DNA of 64,000 nucleotides from Butyrivibrio sp. (GCA_015056495.1 SVGC01000003.1:93210-157209); one strand, 5' to 3'. Positions 46,257-54,749 are shown, counted from the stretch's first letter. The notes: generated by a model from the sequence alone, not told the origin. A program made the numbers and translations.

Positions 46257-46344
46257 TGTGTTTTTACGCTTATCATATAGTATGATTATAGTAGGTATGT
46301 ATTCTATCAGTTTGTGATTGTTTATTATTTTAAGGAGTAATGGC

Positions 46345-47823
46345 ATGAAATCACTAAGTGAAGATATCATCAAAACTGTATTTAACAAATACAATCTCAT
46401 CTATGAAGTAGATATTGAGAAGGATCTTGCAACTCTCGTATTTAAGGCAGAGGATACAGATTTATCAGAATTCCCGGATGAATGTTCCAGCGTTGATCTT
46501 GAACTCTTGATAGAACAGTATCGATATGAGAAGCTTGAGATCAATACTTCTGAAGTATGTCCTAAGTACCTGATCTGCATTATCAATGATACTACGGACA
46601 TCAAGAATATGTATAGGATGGGTGATTTTAGCTTTAGTGAAACTGATCATGCCACTTTTGTCTCCAAAATGTCTCATGACATCAGGACGCCAATGAACGC
46701 ACTGATGGGATATGTAACATTGGCTGGAACCAAGCTTGATCAACCGGAAGTGCTAGCCAATTATTTGAATAAGATCCTTGAGTCTGGAAAAAAGACCACG
46801 CAGATAATTGACGATGTCATGGAAATGGTCAGATTATCAACTAATAAAGTGACCATTGAAAATAAGCTGCACGATATGGGAAGTATTGTCAGTGATATCA
46901 AAAAAACTCTTGAACCTATGACTGATGCCAAAAATCAGACATTTGTGATGGAAGCGGATATTAAAGACAGTAGCATATTATGTGACTATTCTCTTTTAAA
47001 TAAGATTTTATTAAACTTGCTCAATAATGCAGTTAAATATACTCAGGAAAACGGTGATATAGCATTTAAGATTTTTCAAAAGGAATCTTCCGGCGCCGGT
47101 AAGGTAAAGTATGAATTCATTATTCAGGATAATGGATATGGCATGAGTGAAGAATTTCAGGTTCATATGTATGATCCTTTCCAGAGAGAGCACAATGCCG
47201 CAGTCAGCGCGATAGAGGGAACAGGACTGGGGCTGACAATAGCCAAAATGGCTGTAGGATTGTTGCACGGAACCATGGATGTCAACAGCATACTTGGCGA
47301 AGGTACAATGATCACTATAACTTTGGAATTTGAAAAAGGCGATGAGTCGGCCAATACTGCAATTGTTGGAATATCTGAATATAAAGGAACCGCACAAAAT
47401 GCCCTTAAATATGCAACAGATTCCATTATGTCGGGCAAGGTCCTTGAAGGAAAAAAGATCTTGGTTGCAGAAGATAATGAAGTAAATCAGGATATTATTA
47501 AAGAAATACTTGAACAACTCGGTGCTGTTGTTGATATTACCTCAAATGGATTGGAAACTTTTGAAACTATCAAGAATAGCTATTATGGTCAGTATGATGT
47601 TATACTGATGGATGTCCAGATGCCTGTAATGGATGGAAACGATGCAACAAGGCGCATAAGAGAACTTAGTGATGGAAAACTATCTCAGATCCCTATTGTC
47701 GGGGTAAGCGCCAATGCATTTATAGAAGACAGGCAAAAAGCTAGCGAAGTAGGCATGAATGGTTATATTTCCAAGCCAATCGATATAGCTGAATTAATAG
47801 GAACTCTACAGGGATTATTGTAA
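46345..47823 (+). CDS. Soluble hybrid histidine kinase with receiver domain
   Basis: A 492-aa signalling protein without membrane segments. Residues 1-95 are an N-terminal sensory region of unknown type. HisKA follows with phospho-acceptor H111 (KMSHDIRTPMNALMG), then HATPase_c (LLNLLNNAVKYTQ, DNGYGMSEEF, GTGLGLTIAK). A C-terminal receiver (KILVAEDNEVNQD) has phospho-acceptor D423 (ILMDVQMPVMDG). No output regulator is next door, so the phosphorelay partner lies elsewhere. I chose the ATG at 46345 behind AAGGAG. The stop overlaps the start of the DUF1624 gene by one base, so the two are co-translated. Confidence 0.9.
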   Translation: MKSLSEDIIKTVFNKYNLIYEVDIEKDLATLVFKAEDTDLSEFPDECSSVDLELLIEQYRYEKLEINTSEVCPKYLICIINDTTDIKNMYRMGDFSFSETDHATFVSKMSHDIRTPMNALMGYVTLAGTKLDQPEVLANYLNKILESGKKTTQIIDDVMEMVRLSTNKVTIENKLHDMGSIVSDIKKTLEPMTDAKNQTFVMEADIKDSSILCDYSLLNKILLNLLNNAVKYTQENGDIAFKIFQKESSGAGKVKYEFIIQDNGYGMSEEFQVHMYDPFQREHNAAVSAIEGTGLGLTIAKMAVGLLHGTMDVNSILGEGTMITITLEFEKGDESANTAIVGISEYKGTAQNALKYATDSIMSGKVLEGKKILVAEDNEVNQDIIKEILEQLGAVVDITSNGLETFETIKNSYYGQYDVILMDVQMPVMDGNDATRRIRELSDGKLSQIPIVGVSANAFIEDRQKASEVGMNGYISKPIDIAELIGTLQGLL

Positions 47824-48569
47824 TGGCAGAAAGCGTATCACAAAAGACAAGACTAAAATGGCTGGATGAATTTCGAGGACTGACGATCATCAGCATGGTT
47901 TTTTACCATGCTATGTGGGATTTAGTGTTTTTGTATGGCAGACAGGCTCAATGGTATGTATCAGATGCAGGATATATATGGCAGCAGAGTATATGCATGA
48001 GTTTCATCCTGATATCAGGTTTTTGTTATCATATGGACAAAAAGCCTGTAAAAAGAGGCCTTCTGATATCGTTTTGGGGAATAGTTATTTCTATAGTTAC
48101 AGCAATAGCTGAGCCATCAGCGATCATAATATTTGGGATACTGACATTTTATGGTGCTACTATTTTGCTGACCACATTACTTAATAAGCTATTATTGAAA
48201 GTTTCCCCTATACTTGGGATGATCATTAGTATATTATTATTTGTGATAACCAAAAAAGTTTCCTATGGATATTTGAGTTTAGGCAATATCAGGATATTAG
48301 ATCTTCCATCGTATTTATATAGGAATTATTTAACGACCTTTTTTGGTTTTATGCATCAGGGTTTTTATTCTTCAGATTATTTTCCTATAATTCCATGGAT
48401 ATTCTTATTTTTGACAGGATACTTTTTTTATAGGATATGGGAAAATAGCAGGCTAAAAGGAATGGATATTAAAAGGAGCACCTTTTTGTCTGTATTGGGA
48501 AAACACTCTTTATTGATTTATATCATACATCAGCCGATCTTATCGCTATTGTTTATGCTTGTTTTTTAA
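47823..48569 (+). CDS. DUF1624 / heparan-alpha-glucosaminide N-acetyltransferase-like membrane protein
   Basis: A 248-aa protein with about seven transmembrane helices. The start RLKWLDEFRGLTIISMVFYHAMWDLVF contains the E-[FI]-RG signature of the DUF1624/YeiB acyltransferase group, with a conserved His in the first helix. Relatives move acetyl groups across membranes onto sugars. TAATGG shared with the upstream kinase gene (stop TAA, start ATG) implies translational coupling. Its pairing with a hybrid kinase and a glycosylation pair upstream suggests envelope modification, but that is inference. Confidence 0.8.
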   Translation: MAESVSQKTRLKWLDEFRGLTIISMVFYHAMWDLVFLYGRQAQWYVSDAGYIWQQSICMSFILISGFCYHMDKKPVKRGLLISFWGIVISIVTAIAEPSAIIIFGILTFYGATILLTTLLNKLLLKVSPILGMIISILLFVITKKVSYGYLSLGNIRILDLPSYLYRNYLTTFFGFMHQGFYSSDYFPIIPWIFLFLTGYFFYRIWENSRLKGMDIKRSTFLSVLGKHSLLIYIIHQPILSLLFMLVF

Positions 48570-48596
48570 GAGTGCAATGAATAAAGCTATTATTAC

Positions 48597-48632
48597 GGCT
48601 TATAAGTGAAATATCTTATAGGCCTATATTTT
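48597..48632 (+). terminator. Intrinsic terminator after the DUF1624 gene
   Basis: GGCTTATAAG (48597-48606) pairs with CTTATAGGCC (48615-48624, one wobble), followed by TATATTTTTG. Confidence 0.7.
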
Positions 48633-48649
48633 TGTTTGAGGGTAATACT

Positions 48650-50455
48650 ATGAAAAAAGAATTTAATACAAGAGCATCTATGATCTTATATTTTGTAAGA
48701 GGCAGTAAACGCTATTATATCATGGCGATTGTCTTTGCGGGGCTATGCGTTCTTCTGGATATGATCAATCCCAAAATAATCCAATATACAGTAGATACAG
48801 TACTAAATGGTATGGATTCCACTCTTCCACAGTTTATGGATGATTACATTCAGACTATTGGAGGAACAGATTTTATCAGGACACATCTATACATAATTGC
48901 ATTGATGGTCATTATCGTGGCGATCATCAGCGGAGTATGCAGATATCTCTTTAGAACACTTAACGCCAGAGGCGCAGAAACACTGGTAAAAAGAATGCGA
49001 GATGTACTGTATGAGCATATAATACATCTTCCTTTTGCATGGCATAACCAGAACCATACAGGAGATATCATCCAGAGATGTACTTCTGACGTGGATGTTA
49101 TCAAAAATTTCTTATCTGAACAGCTGACTAACCTCTTCAGAGTAGTTATCCTGATGATCCTATCGCTATACTTCATGGTTCAGATAGATGTGAGACTTAC
49201 AGTGCTTTCAGCAGCATTCTTTCCAATAATCATTTTGTATTCACTATTTTTCCACAACAGGATTGCCAGCTCCTTTACTGAAGTGGATGCAATGGAAGGT
49301 AAAGTATCAGCTATCGCTCAGGAAAACCTTACAGGAGTCAGAGTAGTAAGGGCTTTCGGTAGAGAAAAATATGAAAAAGAGCGATTTGAAAAGCAGAATG
49401 AAGAATATATGAATACCTGGATAGGTCTTATGAAGCTCCTTTCAAGCTTCTGGGCAACAGGTGATCTTATTTCAGGATTGCAGGTCATGCTCATTGTTGT
49501 GATTGGCGGTATGTTCTGCGTTCAGAATGAGATGACAGTGGGCGGATATATTGCATTTGTTTCTTATAATGCAATGCTTACATGGCCAGTACGTATGCTG
49601 GGAAGAGTAATATCTGAAATGAGTAAGTCAGGAGTTTCCATTGATCGTATCAGATATATCATGAACTCAGAAATTGAAAAAGATACTGAGAATCCAATAA
49701 ATCCGGATATGAGCCAGGATATTTCCTTTAATCATGTATCTTTTTCTTATGGGGAAGACTCCGCTGAAGTTCTGGATGATGTTTCTTTTACAGTAAAAGC
49801 AGGAACAGTAGTAGGTATACTTGGCGGAACCGGTTCAGGTAAATCAACTCTTATTTACCTTTTAGACAGGCTATACAATATTGAACCTGATTCTGGCAAT
49901 ATCACCATAGGATCTGTCGATATCAAAGATATGAGCAGAGAGCACTTAAGAGAAAATATTGGAATGGTACTTCAGGAGCCTTTCCTTTTCTCCAGGACCC
50001 TTGCTGATAACATTGCAATTACAAAAGATGAGATCAACATGAAGGAAGTTCGTGAGGCCTCCAGAATTGCGATGCTTGACGATACTATAGATAAGTTTTC
50101 TAAAGGATATGAAACCTACGTTGGAGAACGTGGTGTAACACTATCCGGTGGCCAGAAACAGCGTGCAGCTATAGCACAGATGCTGATCAGAAAGCCCAAG
50201 ATCATGGTATTTGATGACTCATTATCAGCTGTTGATGCAGAGACAGATGCCAAGATAAGAGCTGCATTAAATGAAAAAACAGAAAACACAACTGTTATCC
50301 TGATCGCACATAGGATCACTACCCTTATGAAAGCAGACAAGATCATAGTAATGGATCATGGAAGAGTGATCGAGAGCGGAACTCATGAGGAACTGCTCTC
50401 AGCAGGCGGACAGTATAGCAAGATTTATAAACTTCAGAAACCAGAGGAGGCTTAA
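48650..50455 (+). CDS. Heterodimeric ABC exporter subunit, degenerate-site half
   Basis: A 601-aa half-transporter: six transmembrane helices (about 15-320), then an NBD with Walker A GGTGSGKST, signature LSGGQKQRAAIAQ and Walker B MVFDDSLSAVD. The residue after the Walker B Asp, normally the catalytic Glu, is Asp here, as in the inactive-site half of TM287/288- and BmrC-type heterodimers. I chose the ATG at 48650 with GAGGG upstream; a TTG at 48632 is unlikely. The partner gene follows without a gap. Probable multidrug or lipid-like substrate exporter. Confidence 0.93.
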   Translation: MKKEFNTRASMILYFVRGSKRYYIMAIVFAGLCVLLDMINPKIIQYTVDTVLNGMDSTLPQFMDDYIQTIGGTDFIRTHLYIIALMVIIVAIISGVCRYLFRTLNARGAETLVKRMRDVLYEHIIHLPFAWHNQNHTGDIIQRCTSDVDVIKNFLSEQLTNLFRVVILMILSLYFMVQIDVRLTVLSAAFFPIIILYSLFFHNRIASSFTEVDAMEGKVSAIAQENLTGVRVVRAFGREKYEKERFEKQNEEYMNTWIGLMKLLSSFWATGDLISGLQVMLIVVIGGMFCVQNEMTVGGYIAFVSYNAMLTWPVRMLGRVISEMSKSGVSIDRIRYIMNSEIEKDTENPINPDMSQDISFNHVSFSYGEDSAEVLDDVSFTVKAGTVVGILGGTGSGKSTLIYLLDRLYNIEPDSGNITIGSVDIKDMSREHLRENIGMVLQEPFLFSRTLADNIAITKDEINMKEVREASRIAMLDDTIDKFSKGYETYVGERGVTLSGGQKQRAAIAQMLIRKPKIMVFDDSLSAVDAETDAKIRAALNEKTENTTVILIAHRITTLMKADKIIVMDHGRVIESGTHEELLSAGGQYSKIYKLQKPEEA

Positions 50456-50458
50456 GTG

Positions 50459-52276
50459 ATGGAGAAAAAAGACACTAATATAAAGCTGCCTTGGTATGGA
50501 ATCCCAAGACTTTTACCTTATCTGAAACAGTATAGGACCAAAATAGTGATCATGGTGTTGATAGGAGCCATTGTAACTGCTATTGATGCGATCTACCCAC
50601 TATTTAACAGATACGTGCTCAACGTGGTTGTGGCTGGTAACGATATGTCACCGCTGCCGATAGTGGCTGCAATATACCTGATATTGCTTGTAGCCCAGGT
50701 AATCATGAATTATTATTCTACATTTATGTGCAGCAAAATGGAGCTGTGGGTCAATAGAGATTTAAGAAATGCAAGCTTTGGCCATCTCCAGACACTTTCT
50801 TTTTCCTATTTTAACCAGAATAATGTTGGTTATATCCATGCCAGAGTTATGAGTGATACGGGCAAAATTGGCGAACTTGTATCCTGGAGACTTATGGACA
50901 TGGTGTGGAACGGGGCATATATATTGGGCGTTATCGTAGTCATGTTTGTGATAAATGCCAGACTGGCTGCCTTTATCATAATGCTTGTTCCGGCAGCAGT
51001 CGTTATAATCATCCTGTTCCAGAAAAAACTTGTTGGATTAAACAGAAAGGTCAGAGAGATCAATTCCAAGATAACAGGTAATTTCAACGAAGGGATCACA
51101 GGTGTCAGATCCATCAAGACATTAGTTGCTGAAAACCGCATGATGAAGGATTTTGAAAAAGACACCTCTGATATGAAACATACATCAGTTTATACAGCTC
51201 ATGTACAGGCTTTGTTTTCAGCCAGTGTCACCTTTTTATCAGCGCTTGCCCTATCTCTTGTAATGTGGCAGGGCGGTAATATGACTCAGCAGATGCTGAT
51301 GGAGATTGGTACACTGTCAGTATTCATGTCATATGCGCTGGGGATCATGGATCCAATACAGTCAATCATCAACACTATATCGGCTCTGATATCAATACAG
51401 GTCAACATTGAGCGTTTTACAAGACTTATGTCTACAGAATCTGATGTGGCAGATACACCTGAAGTTATTGAGAAATATGGCGATACATTCAATGCCAAAA
51501 AAGAAAACTGGGAACCTCTTCATGGAGATGTTGAATTTAAAGATGTTTCCTTTAAATACCCTGATGGTGATGAGTATGTGTTAGAGCACTTTAATCTCAA
51601 AGTACCACATGGCTCAAGCATTGCGATTGTTGGAGAAACCGGTGCAGGCAAATCAACTCTGGTCAATCTTGTGTGCAGATTTTTTGAACCTACTATGGGT
51701 CAGCTGCTTATAGATGGCAGGGACGCAAGAGAACGCTCTCAATTGTGGCTTCACAGCAATATTGGATATGTTCTTCAGACACCGCACCTTTTCTCAGGTA
51801 CTGTCAGAGACAATCTGAAATACGGCAATCCTGATGCAACTGATGATGAGATAAATAAAGCACTAGCTCTTGTATCTGCTGATAAGGTCGTTGCCAAAAT
51901 GGATAAAGGCCTTGATAGTGATGTGGGAGAAGGCGGAAGCATGCTGTCCACAGGTGAGAGACAACTGTTGTCCTTTGCAAGAGCAATTCTTGCTGATCCT
52001 CGTATTCTGGTACTTGATGAAGCAACCTCATCTGTAGATACAGTAACAGAAAAGGTGATCCAGGATGCTATAAAAACTGTTATTGATGGCAGGACATCCT
52101 TTATGATAGCTCACAGATTGTCTACTGTTGTTGATGCAGACGTTATCCTTGCAGTAAGAGATGGTAAGATAGTAGAGCAGGGCAATCATAAAGAACTTAT
52201 GAAGAAAAAAGGCTATTATTACGAGCTTTTCAATAGACAATATGAAGACAGCGCAATAGATATGGTTACTGCGTGA
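50459..52276 (+). CDS. Heterodimeric ABC exporter subunit, catalytic half
   Basis: A 605-aa half-transporter: six transmembrane helices (about 25-320), Walker A GETGAGKST, Walker B ILVLDEATSSVD with the catalytic Glu, and H-loop MIAHRLST. The signature is LSTGERQLLSFARA, not LSGGQ. This altered signature belongs to the same composite site as the Asp-for-Glu change in the partner, so the pair has one active and one degenerate ATP site. GGAGG is 8 bases before ATG 50459 (an adjacent GTG at 50456 is possible); the gene starts within 4 bases of the upstream stop. Confidence 0.93.
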   Translation: MEKKDTNIKLPWYGIPRLLPYLKQYRTKIVIMVLIGAIVTAIDAIYPLFNRYVLNVVVAGNDMSPLPIVAAIYLILLVAQVIMNYYSTFMCSKMELWVNRDLRNASFGHLQTLSFSYFNQNNVGYIHARVMSDTGKIGELVSWRLMDMVWNGAYILGVIVVMFVINARLAAFIIMLVPAAVVIIILFQKKLVGLNRKVREINSKITGNFNEGITGVRSIKTLVAENRMMKDFEKDTSDMKHTSVYTAHVQALFSASVTFLSALALSLVMWQGGNMTQQMLMEIGTLSVFMSYALGIMDPIQSIINTISALISIQVNIERFTRLMSTESDVADTPEVIEKYGDTFNAKKENWEPLHGDVEFKDVSFKYPDGDEYVLEHFNLKVPHGSSIAIVGETGAGKSTLVNLVCRFFEPTMGQLLIDGRDARERSQLWLHSNIGYVLQTPHLFSGTVRDNLKYGNPDATDDEINKALALVSADKVVAKMDKGLDSDVGEGGSMLSTGERQLLSFARAILADPRILVLDEATSSVDTVTEKVIQDAIKTVIDGRTSFMIAHRLSTVVDADVILAVRDGKIVEQGNHKELMKKKGYYYELFNRQYEDSAIDMVTA

Positions 52277-52305
52277 GTTATAGATTTGTGCCAATACTGT
52301 TAAGG

Positions 52306-52333
52306 TTGATTTTTTGAGTTTGGGGTTTATACT
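52306..52333 (+). promoter_or_regulatory. Promoter of mraY
   Basis: TTGATT (52306-52311), a 16-bp spacer and TATACT (52328-52333), about 70 bp before the mraY start. Moderate match. Confidence 0.55.
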
Positions 52334-52341
52334 ATATAAAC
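52325..52341. promoter_or_regulatory. Palindrome over the mraY -10 region
   Basis: GTTTATA-CTA-TATAAAC, a perfect 7-3-7 palindrome covering the -10 box; operator candidate for an unknown regulator. Confidence 0.5.
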
Positions 52342-52403
52342 GGATAAAAAATATTGAAAAATAGTATTGGCACAGTGAGAGTGCAATTGATAGGAGAGTA
52401 ATT

Positions 52404-53360
52404 ATGTTTAGCTTATTATTTGGCGCATACAATAATATTGTTATGCTTGCAGGAGTGATACTGTCATTCTTGGGGACATTTATCCTGACTAATGTGTTGA
52501 AAGACAGACTTCCTTCAGACCAGGGAAGGGCTTTTGCTGTAGATGGAGCAAAATCAGCTGGTAAACCAAGAGGCGCAGGTATCATATTTGTTCTTGTATT
52601 CACTGCAATAGCGCTATTATTTGCTAACTTCAGTATAGAATTACTGATCTACGTTGCACTTGTTGTTATTGAGATGATCACAGGATATATGGATGATGCA
52701 GCATCTAAGCCTTGGGGTGAATATCTTAAGGGCTTTTTGGATTTGGTTGTAGCAATACTTGTTGCTGTAACATATATCTTCTACAACGGAACTGCTGTGC
52801 ATCTTGCTTTATTTGATATCAGTTTTGAATTGCCGGTTGTTCTGTTTGCAATTTTAGTTGTTGCACTTGTTTGGACTGCAATAAATGTAACCAACTGCTC
52901 TGATGGAGTTGATGGTTTAGCAGCATCCCTCGTTATAGTAACTTTGCTAAGCTTTTATGTAGCAATGATGCGCATGAGCCCAAACGAAGATTTCGGTTAT
53001 GTGATCATTCTTTTTGTAATGAGCCTCGTAGCATATCTTTGGTTTAATGCGACACCATCCTTGCTACTTATGGGAGATGCCGGATCAAGAGCAATGGGCA
53101 TATTTGTTGCTATCACAGCACTTAAAAGCGGAGCACCATTTTTATACATTTTGTTGTCATTAGTACTTCTTTTAGATGGAGGACTTGGACTTCTAAAAGT
53201 TGCTCTTATTCGTTTTTGTAAGATCCACATATTAAAAAATACAAGAACACCACTACACGACCATGTGAGAAAAAATGTAGGCTGGTCAAATACACAGGTG
53301 GTTTTCAGATTTGTGATCATTCAGGCCGTGATATCTGCCATAGTGATCTATCTGATATAA
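52404..53360 (+). CDS. mraY: Phospho-N-acetylmuramoyl-pentapeptide transferase
   Basis: A 318-aa polytopic enzyme (about ten helices) that makes lipid I from UDP-MurNAc-pentapeptide and undecaprenyl phosphate. Signatures: GKPRGAGIIFV, YMDDAASKPWGE with the DD pair, NCSDGVDGLA, LLMGDAGSRAMG and the HxH-type loop NTRTPLHDHVRKN. This wording is MraY of the clostridial type rather than WecA/TagO. It lies outside a dcw cluster, between an ABC exporter and a phosphatase gene. AGGAGAG precedes the ATG. Its product uses what MurF makes, linking it functionally to the MurF-like/Ddl pair at 16-19 kb. Confidence 0.9.
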   Translation: MFSLLFGAYNNIVMLAGVILSFLGTFILTNVLKDRLPSDQGRAFAVDGAKSAGKPRGAGIIFVLVFTAIALLFANFSIELLIYVALVVIEMITGYMDDAASKPWGEYLKGFLDLVVAILVAVTYIFYNGTAVHLALFDISFELPVVLFAILVVALVWTAINVTNCSDGVDGLAASLVIVTLLSFYVAMMRMSPNEDFGYVIILFVMSLVAYLWFNATPSLLLMGDAGSRAMGIFVAITALKSGAPFLYILLSLVLLLDGGLGLLKVALIRFCKIHILKNTRTPLHDHVRKNVGWSNTQVVFRFVIIQAVISAIVIYLI

Positions 53361-53366
53361 GCATTT

Positions 53367-53402
53367 ATGCGGCTGCACCAATTGAGTTCAGCCGCATTTT
53401 TT
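53367..53402 (+). terminator. Intrinsic terminator after mraY
   Basis: ATGCGGCTG (53367-53375) and CAGCCGCAT (53389-53397), 9-bp perfect stem, followed by TTTTTT. Confidence 0.9.
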
Positions 53403-53433
53403 ATATCATTGGAAATTGCTTTCCTATGATATA
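53402..53433. repeat. Near-perfect 13-bp inverted repeat
   Basis: TATATCATTGGAA (53402-53414) against TTCCTATGATATA (53421-53433): 12 of 13 positions pair, with a 6-base loop. It directly follows the mraY terminator and lies 51 bp before the histidine phosphatase start. Operator or second hairpin; undecided. Confidence 0.55.
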
Positions 53434-53483
53434 AAAAACGCTCCGCTAAGGATGCGCAACTCGAGAGAAGGAGAACATGAAAT

Positions 53484-54206
53484 ATGAGAATACTGATAAT
53501 CAGACATGGAGAGCCAGACTATGAACATGACTGTCTTACAGAAAAGGGAAAAAGAGAAGCCCAGCTTCTTGCAGATAGATTGACCAAGGAAAAAATAGAC
53601 CACTTTTATGTTTCTCCTCTTGGCAGGGCAAGAGCTACCGCAGAGCCTACTCTTAAGAGATTTGGAAGAGAAGAAGTCATAAAAGACTGGCTAAAAGAGT
53701 TCTGCGTTCCTGTAACTGACGATAATGGAATAAGGCAGGGACTGCCTTGGGATCTGATGCCTAAACAGTGGATGAGCCATCCGGAGAACTTTACCATCGA
53801 TAAATGGCAGGATACAGCTTTATCAAAATCTGGGGATGTGCAAAAAGAATATGACATGGTAGCAGCTTCTTTTGACGACCTTTTAAAACAACATGGTTAT
53901 GAAAGAGAAGGCATGTATTATAGAGCAGTAAAGCCAAACCATGATACTATAGCATTTTTCTGCCATTTTGGTCTTGAAAGTGTATTGCTCAGCCATATAC
54001 TTAATCTTCCGGTATATGTACTATGGCATGCAACTTGTGCCCTTCCGACCTCAATCACCACTCTTTATACGGAAGAAAGACAAGAGGGCATTGCAAGCTT
54101 TAGAATGACTAGCTTTGGAGATGTATCCCATCTCTACAACTATGGAGAAGAGCCATCTTTCCATGCAAGATTCTGCGAAAGCTTTACAGATGAAACAAGA
54201 CATTAA
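53484..54206 (+). CDS. Histidine phosphatase family protein
   Basis: A 240-aa phosphoglycerate-mutase-like protein. The catalytic motif LIIRHGEPDY has phospho-histidine H8; the second conserved Arg lies in SPLGRARATAEPT; the later FFCHFGLES carries the second His. It is a phosphatase or mutase of the branch-1 superfamily; the metabolite is unknown. AAGGAGAA precedes the ATG. No clear operon partner. Confidence 0.88.
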   Translation: MRILIIRHGEPDYEHDCLTEKGKREAQLLADRLTKEKIDHFYVSPLGRARATAEPTLKRFGREEVIKDWLKEFCVPVTDDNGIRQGLPWDLMPKQWMSHPENFTIDKWQDTALSKSGDVQKEYDMVAASFDDLLKQHGYEREGMYYRAVKPNHDTIAFFCHFGLESVLLSHILNLPVYVLWHATCALPTSITTLYTEERQEGIASFRMTSFGDVSHLYNYGEEPSFHARFCESFTDETRH

Positions 54207-54391
54207 TTTTAATTTATCTGAGTTATGCTATGCCTGACTTTTGGCGATTTTACGCCATTTCTCGCAAAAAATCGTCTTGTATTTACCTCTGTTTTATCTT
54301 ACTATATTCGTAACAAGGGGAAGATTTTTCATATTCTATGAAAAGTCTTTTGGTCATCTATGATCGAATTAAAAGATAGGGGGTAATAGCT

Positions 54392-54553
54392 ATGAATGAA
54401 AAAAGATTTGTTGAAAACTTGATTTCTACATTAGATGCAGCTACAGAGCCTGGCATCAGAGAAGCCTATATTTCTCAGGCTGGATCAGCTGAAAAATATG
54501 ATGCTTTTATAGAAGAGCTCAAAAAGACAATTGAAGCTGTAAATGTTGCATAA
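54392..54553 (+). CDS. Small ORF, 53 aa, unknown function
   Basis: Short reading frame with a plausible ribosome binding site (AGGGGG, 7 bases before the ATG), in its own transcription space: terminators lie before and after. The product is acidic and helical (MNEKRFVENLISTLDAATEP ... YDAFIEELKKTIEAVNVA), without membrane segment or signal. A promoter TTGTAT-N17-TACTAT (54277-54305) could drive it. I do not recognise the family. The 543-bp interval between the phosphatase and symporter genes otherwise holds this promoter, a terminator and a leader hairpin. Confidence 0.6.
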   Translation: MNEKRFVENLISTLDAATEPGIREAYISQAGSAEKYDAFIEELKKTIEAVNVA

Positions 54554-54569
54554 ATATAATATAGCTATT

Positions 54570-54606
54570 AAAGGGCGTATCCTTAAACTAAAGGATGCGC
54601 CTTTTT
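54570..54606 (+). terminator. Intrinsic terminator after the small ORF
   Basis: AAAGGGCGTATCCTT (54570-54584) pairs with AAGGATGCGCCTTTTT (54591-54606, one wobble), ending in T residues, 17 bp after the stop. Confidence 0.85.
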
Positions 54607-54698
54607 AACGCATAAACAACCATGAATTTAAATACAAAAACCATAAAAGTCTTGCATAATTATATACATGTATGCTAGTATTTTGCATAAAGAATGCA

Positions 54699-54728
54699 AA
54701 GGCGCACCTTTTTATTGAGGTGCGCCTT
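54699..54728 (+). promoter_or_regulatory. GC-rich leader hairpin upstream of the AGCS symporter gene
   Basis: AAGGCGCACCT (54699-54709) and AGGTGCGCCTT (54718-54728), an 11-bp perfect stem ending 10 bases before AGGAGG. It may be a 5' stabiliser or attenuator. Its left arm with one extra base (54698-54706) is also perfectly complementary, over 9 bases, to the 3' arm of the preceding terminator (54596-54604). A weak promoter TTGCAT-N18-TAGTAT (54652-54681) lies between the two hairpins. Confidence 0.5.
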
Positions 54729-54749
54729 CTTTAAAATCAGGAGGGCTTT

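Larger units (their letters stand above)
52287..52374. repeat. 12-bp perfect inverted repeat enclosing the mraY promoter
   Basis: TGTGCCAATACT (52287-52298) and AGTATTGGCACA (52363-52374), separated by 64 bp that contain the likely mraY promoter. Transcripts started inside the loop carry only the right arm; read-through from the ABC genes carries both. Confidence 0.8.

Noticed and set aside
52028..52603. Minus-strand open frame across the ABC-mraY junction (191 codons)
   Set aside because: It overlaps two well-supported plus-strand genes and the mraY promoter, and has no recognisable domain.
54600..54749. Glycine riboswitch before the AGCS symporter gene
   Set aside because: The leader lacks the conserved glycine-aptamer core; only GC-rich hairpins are present.
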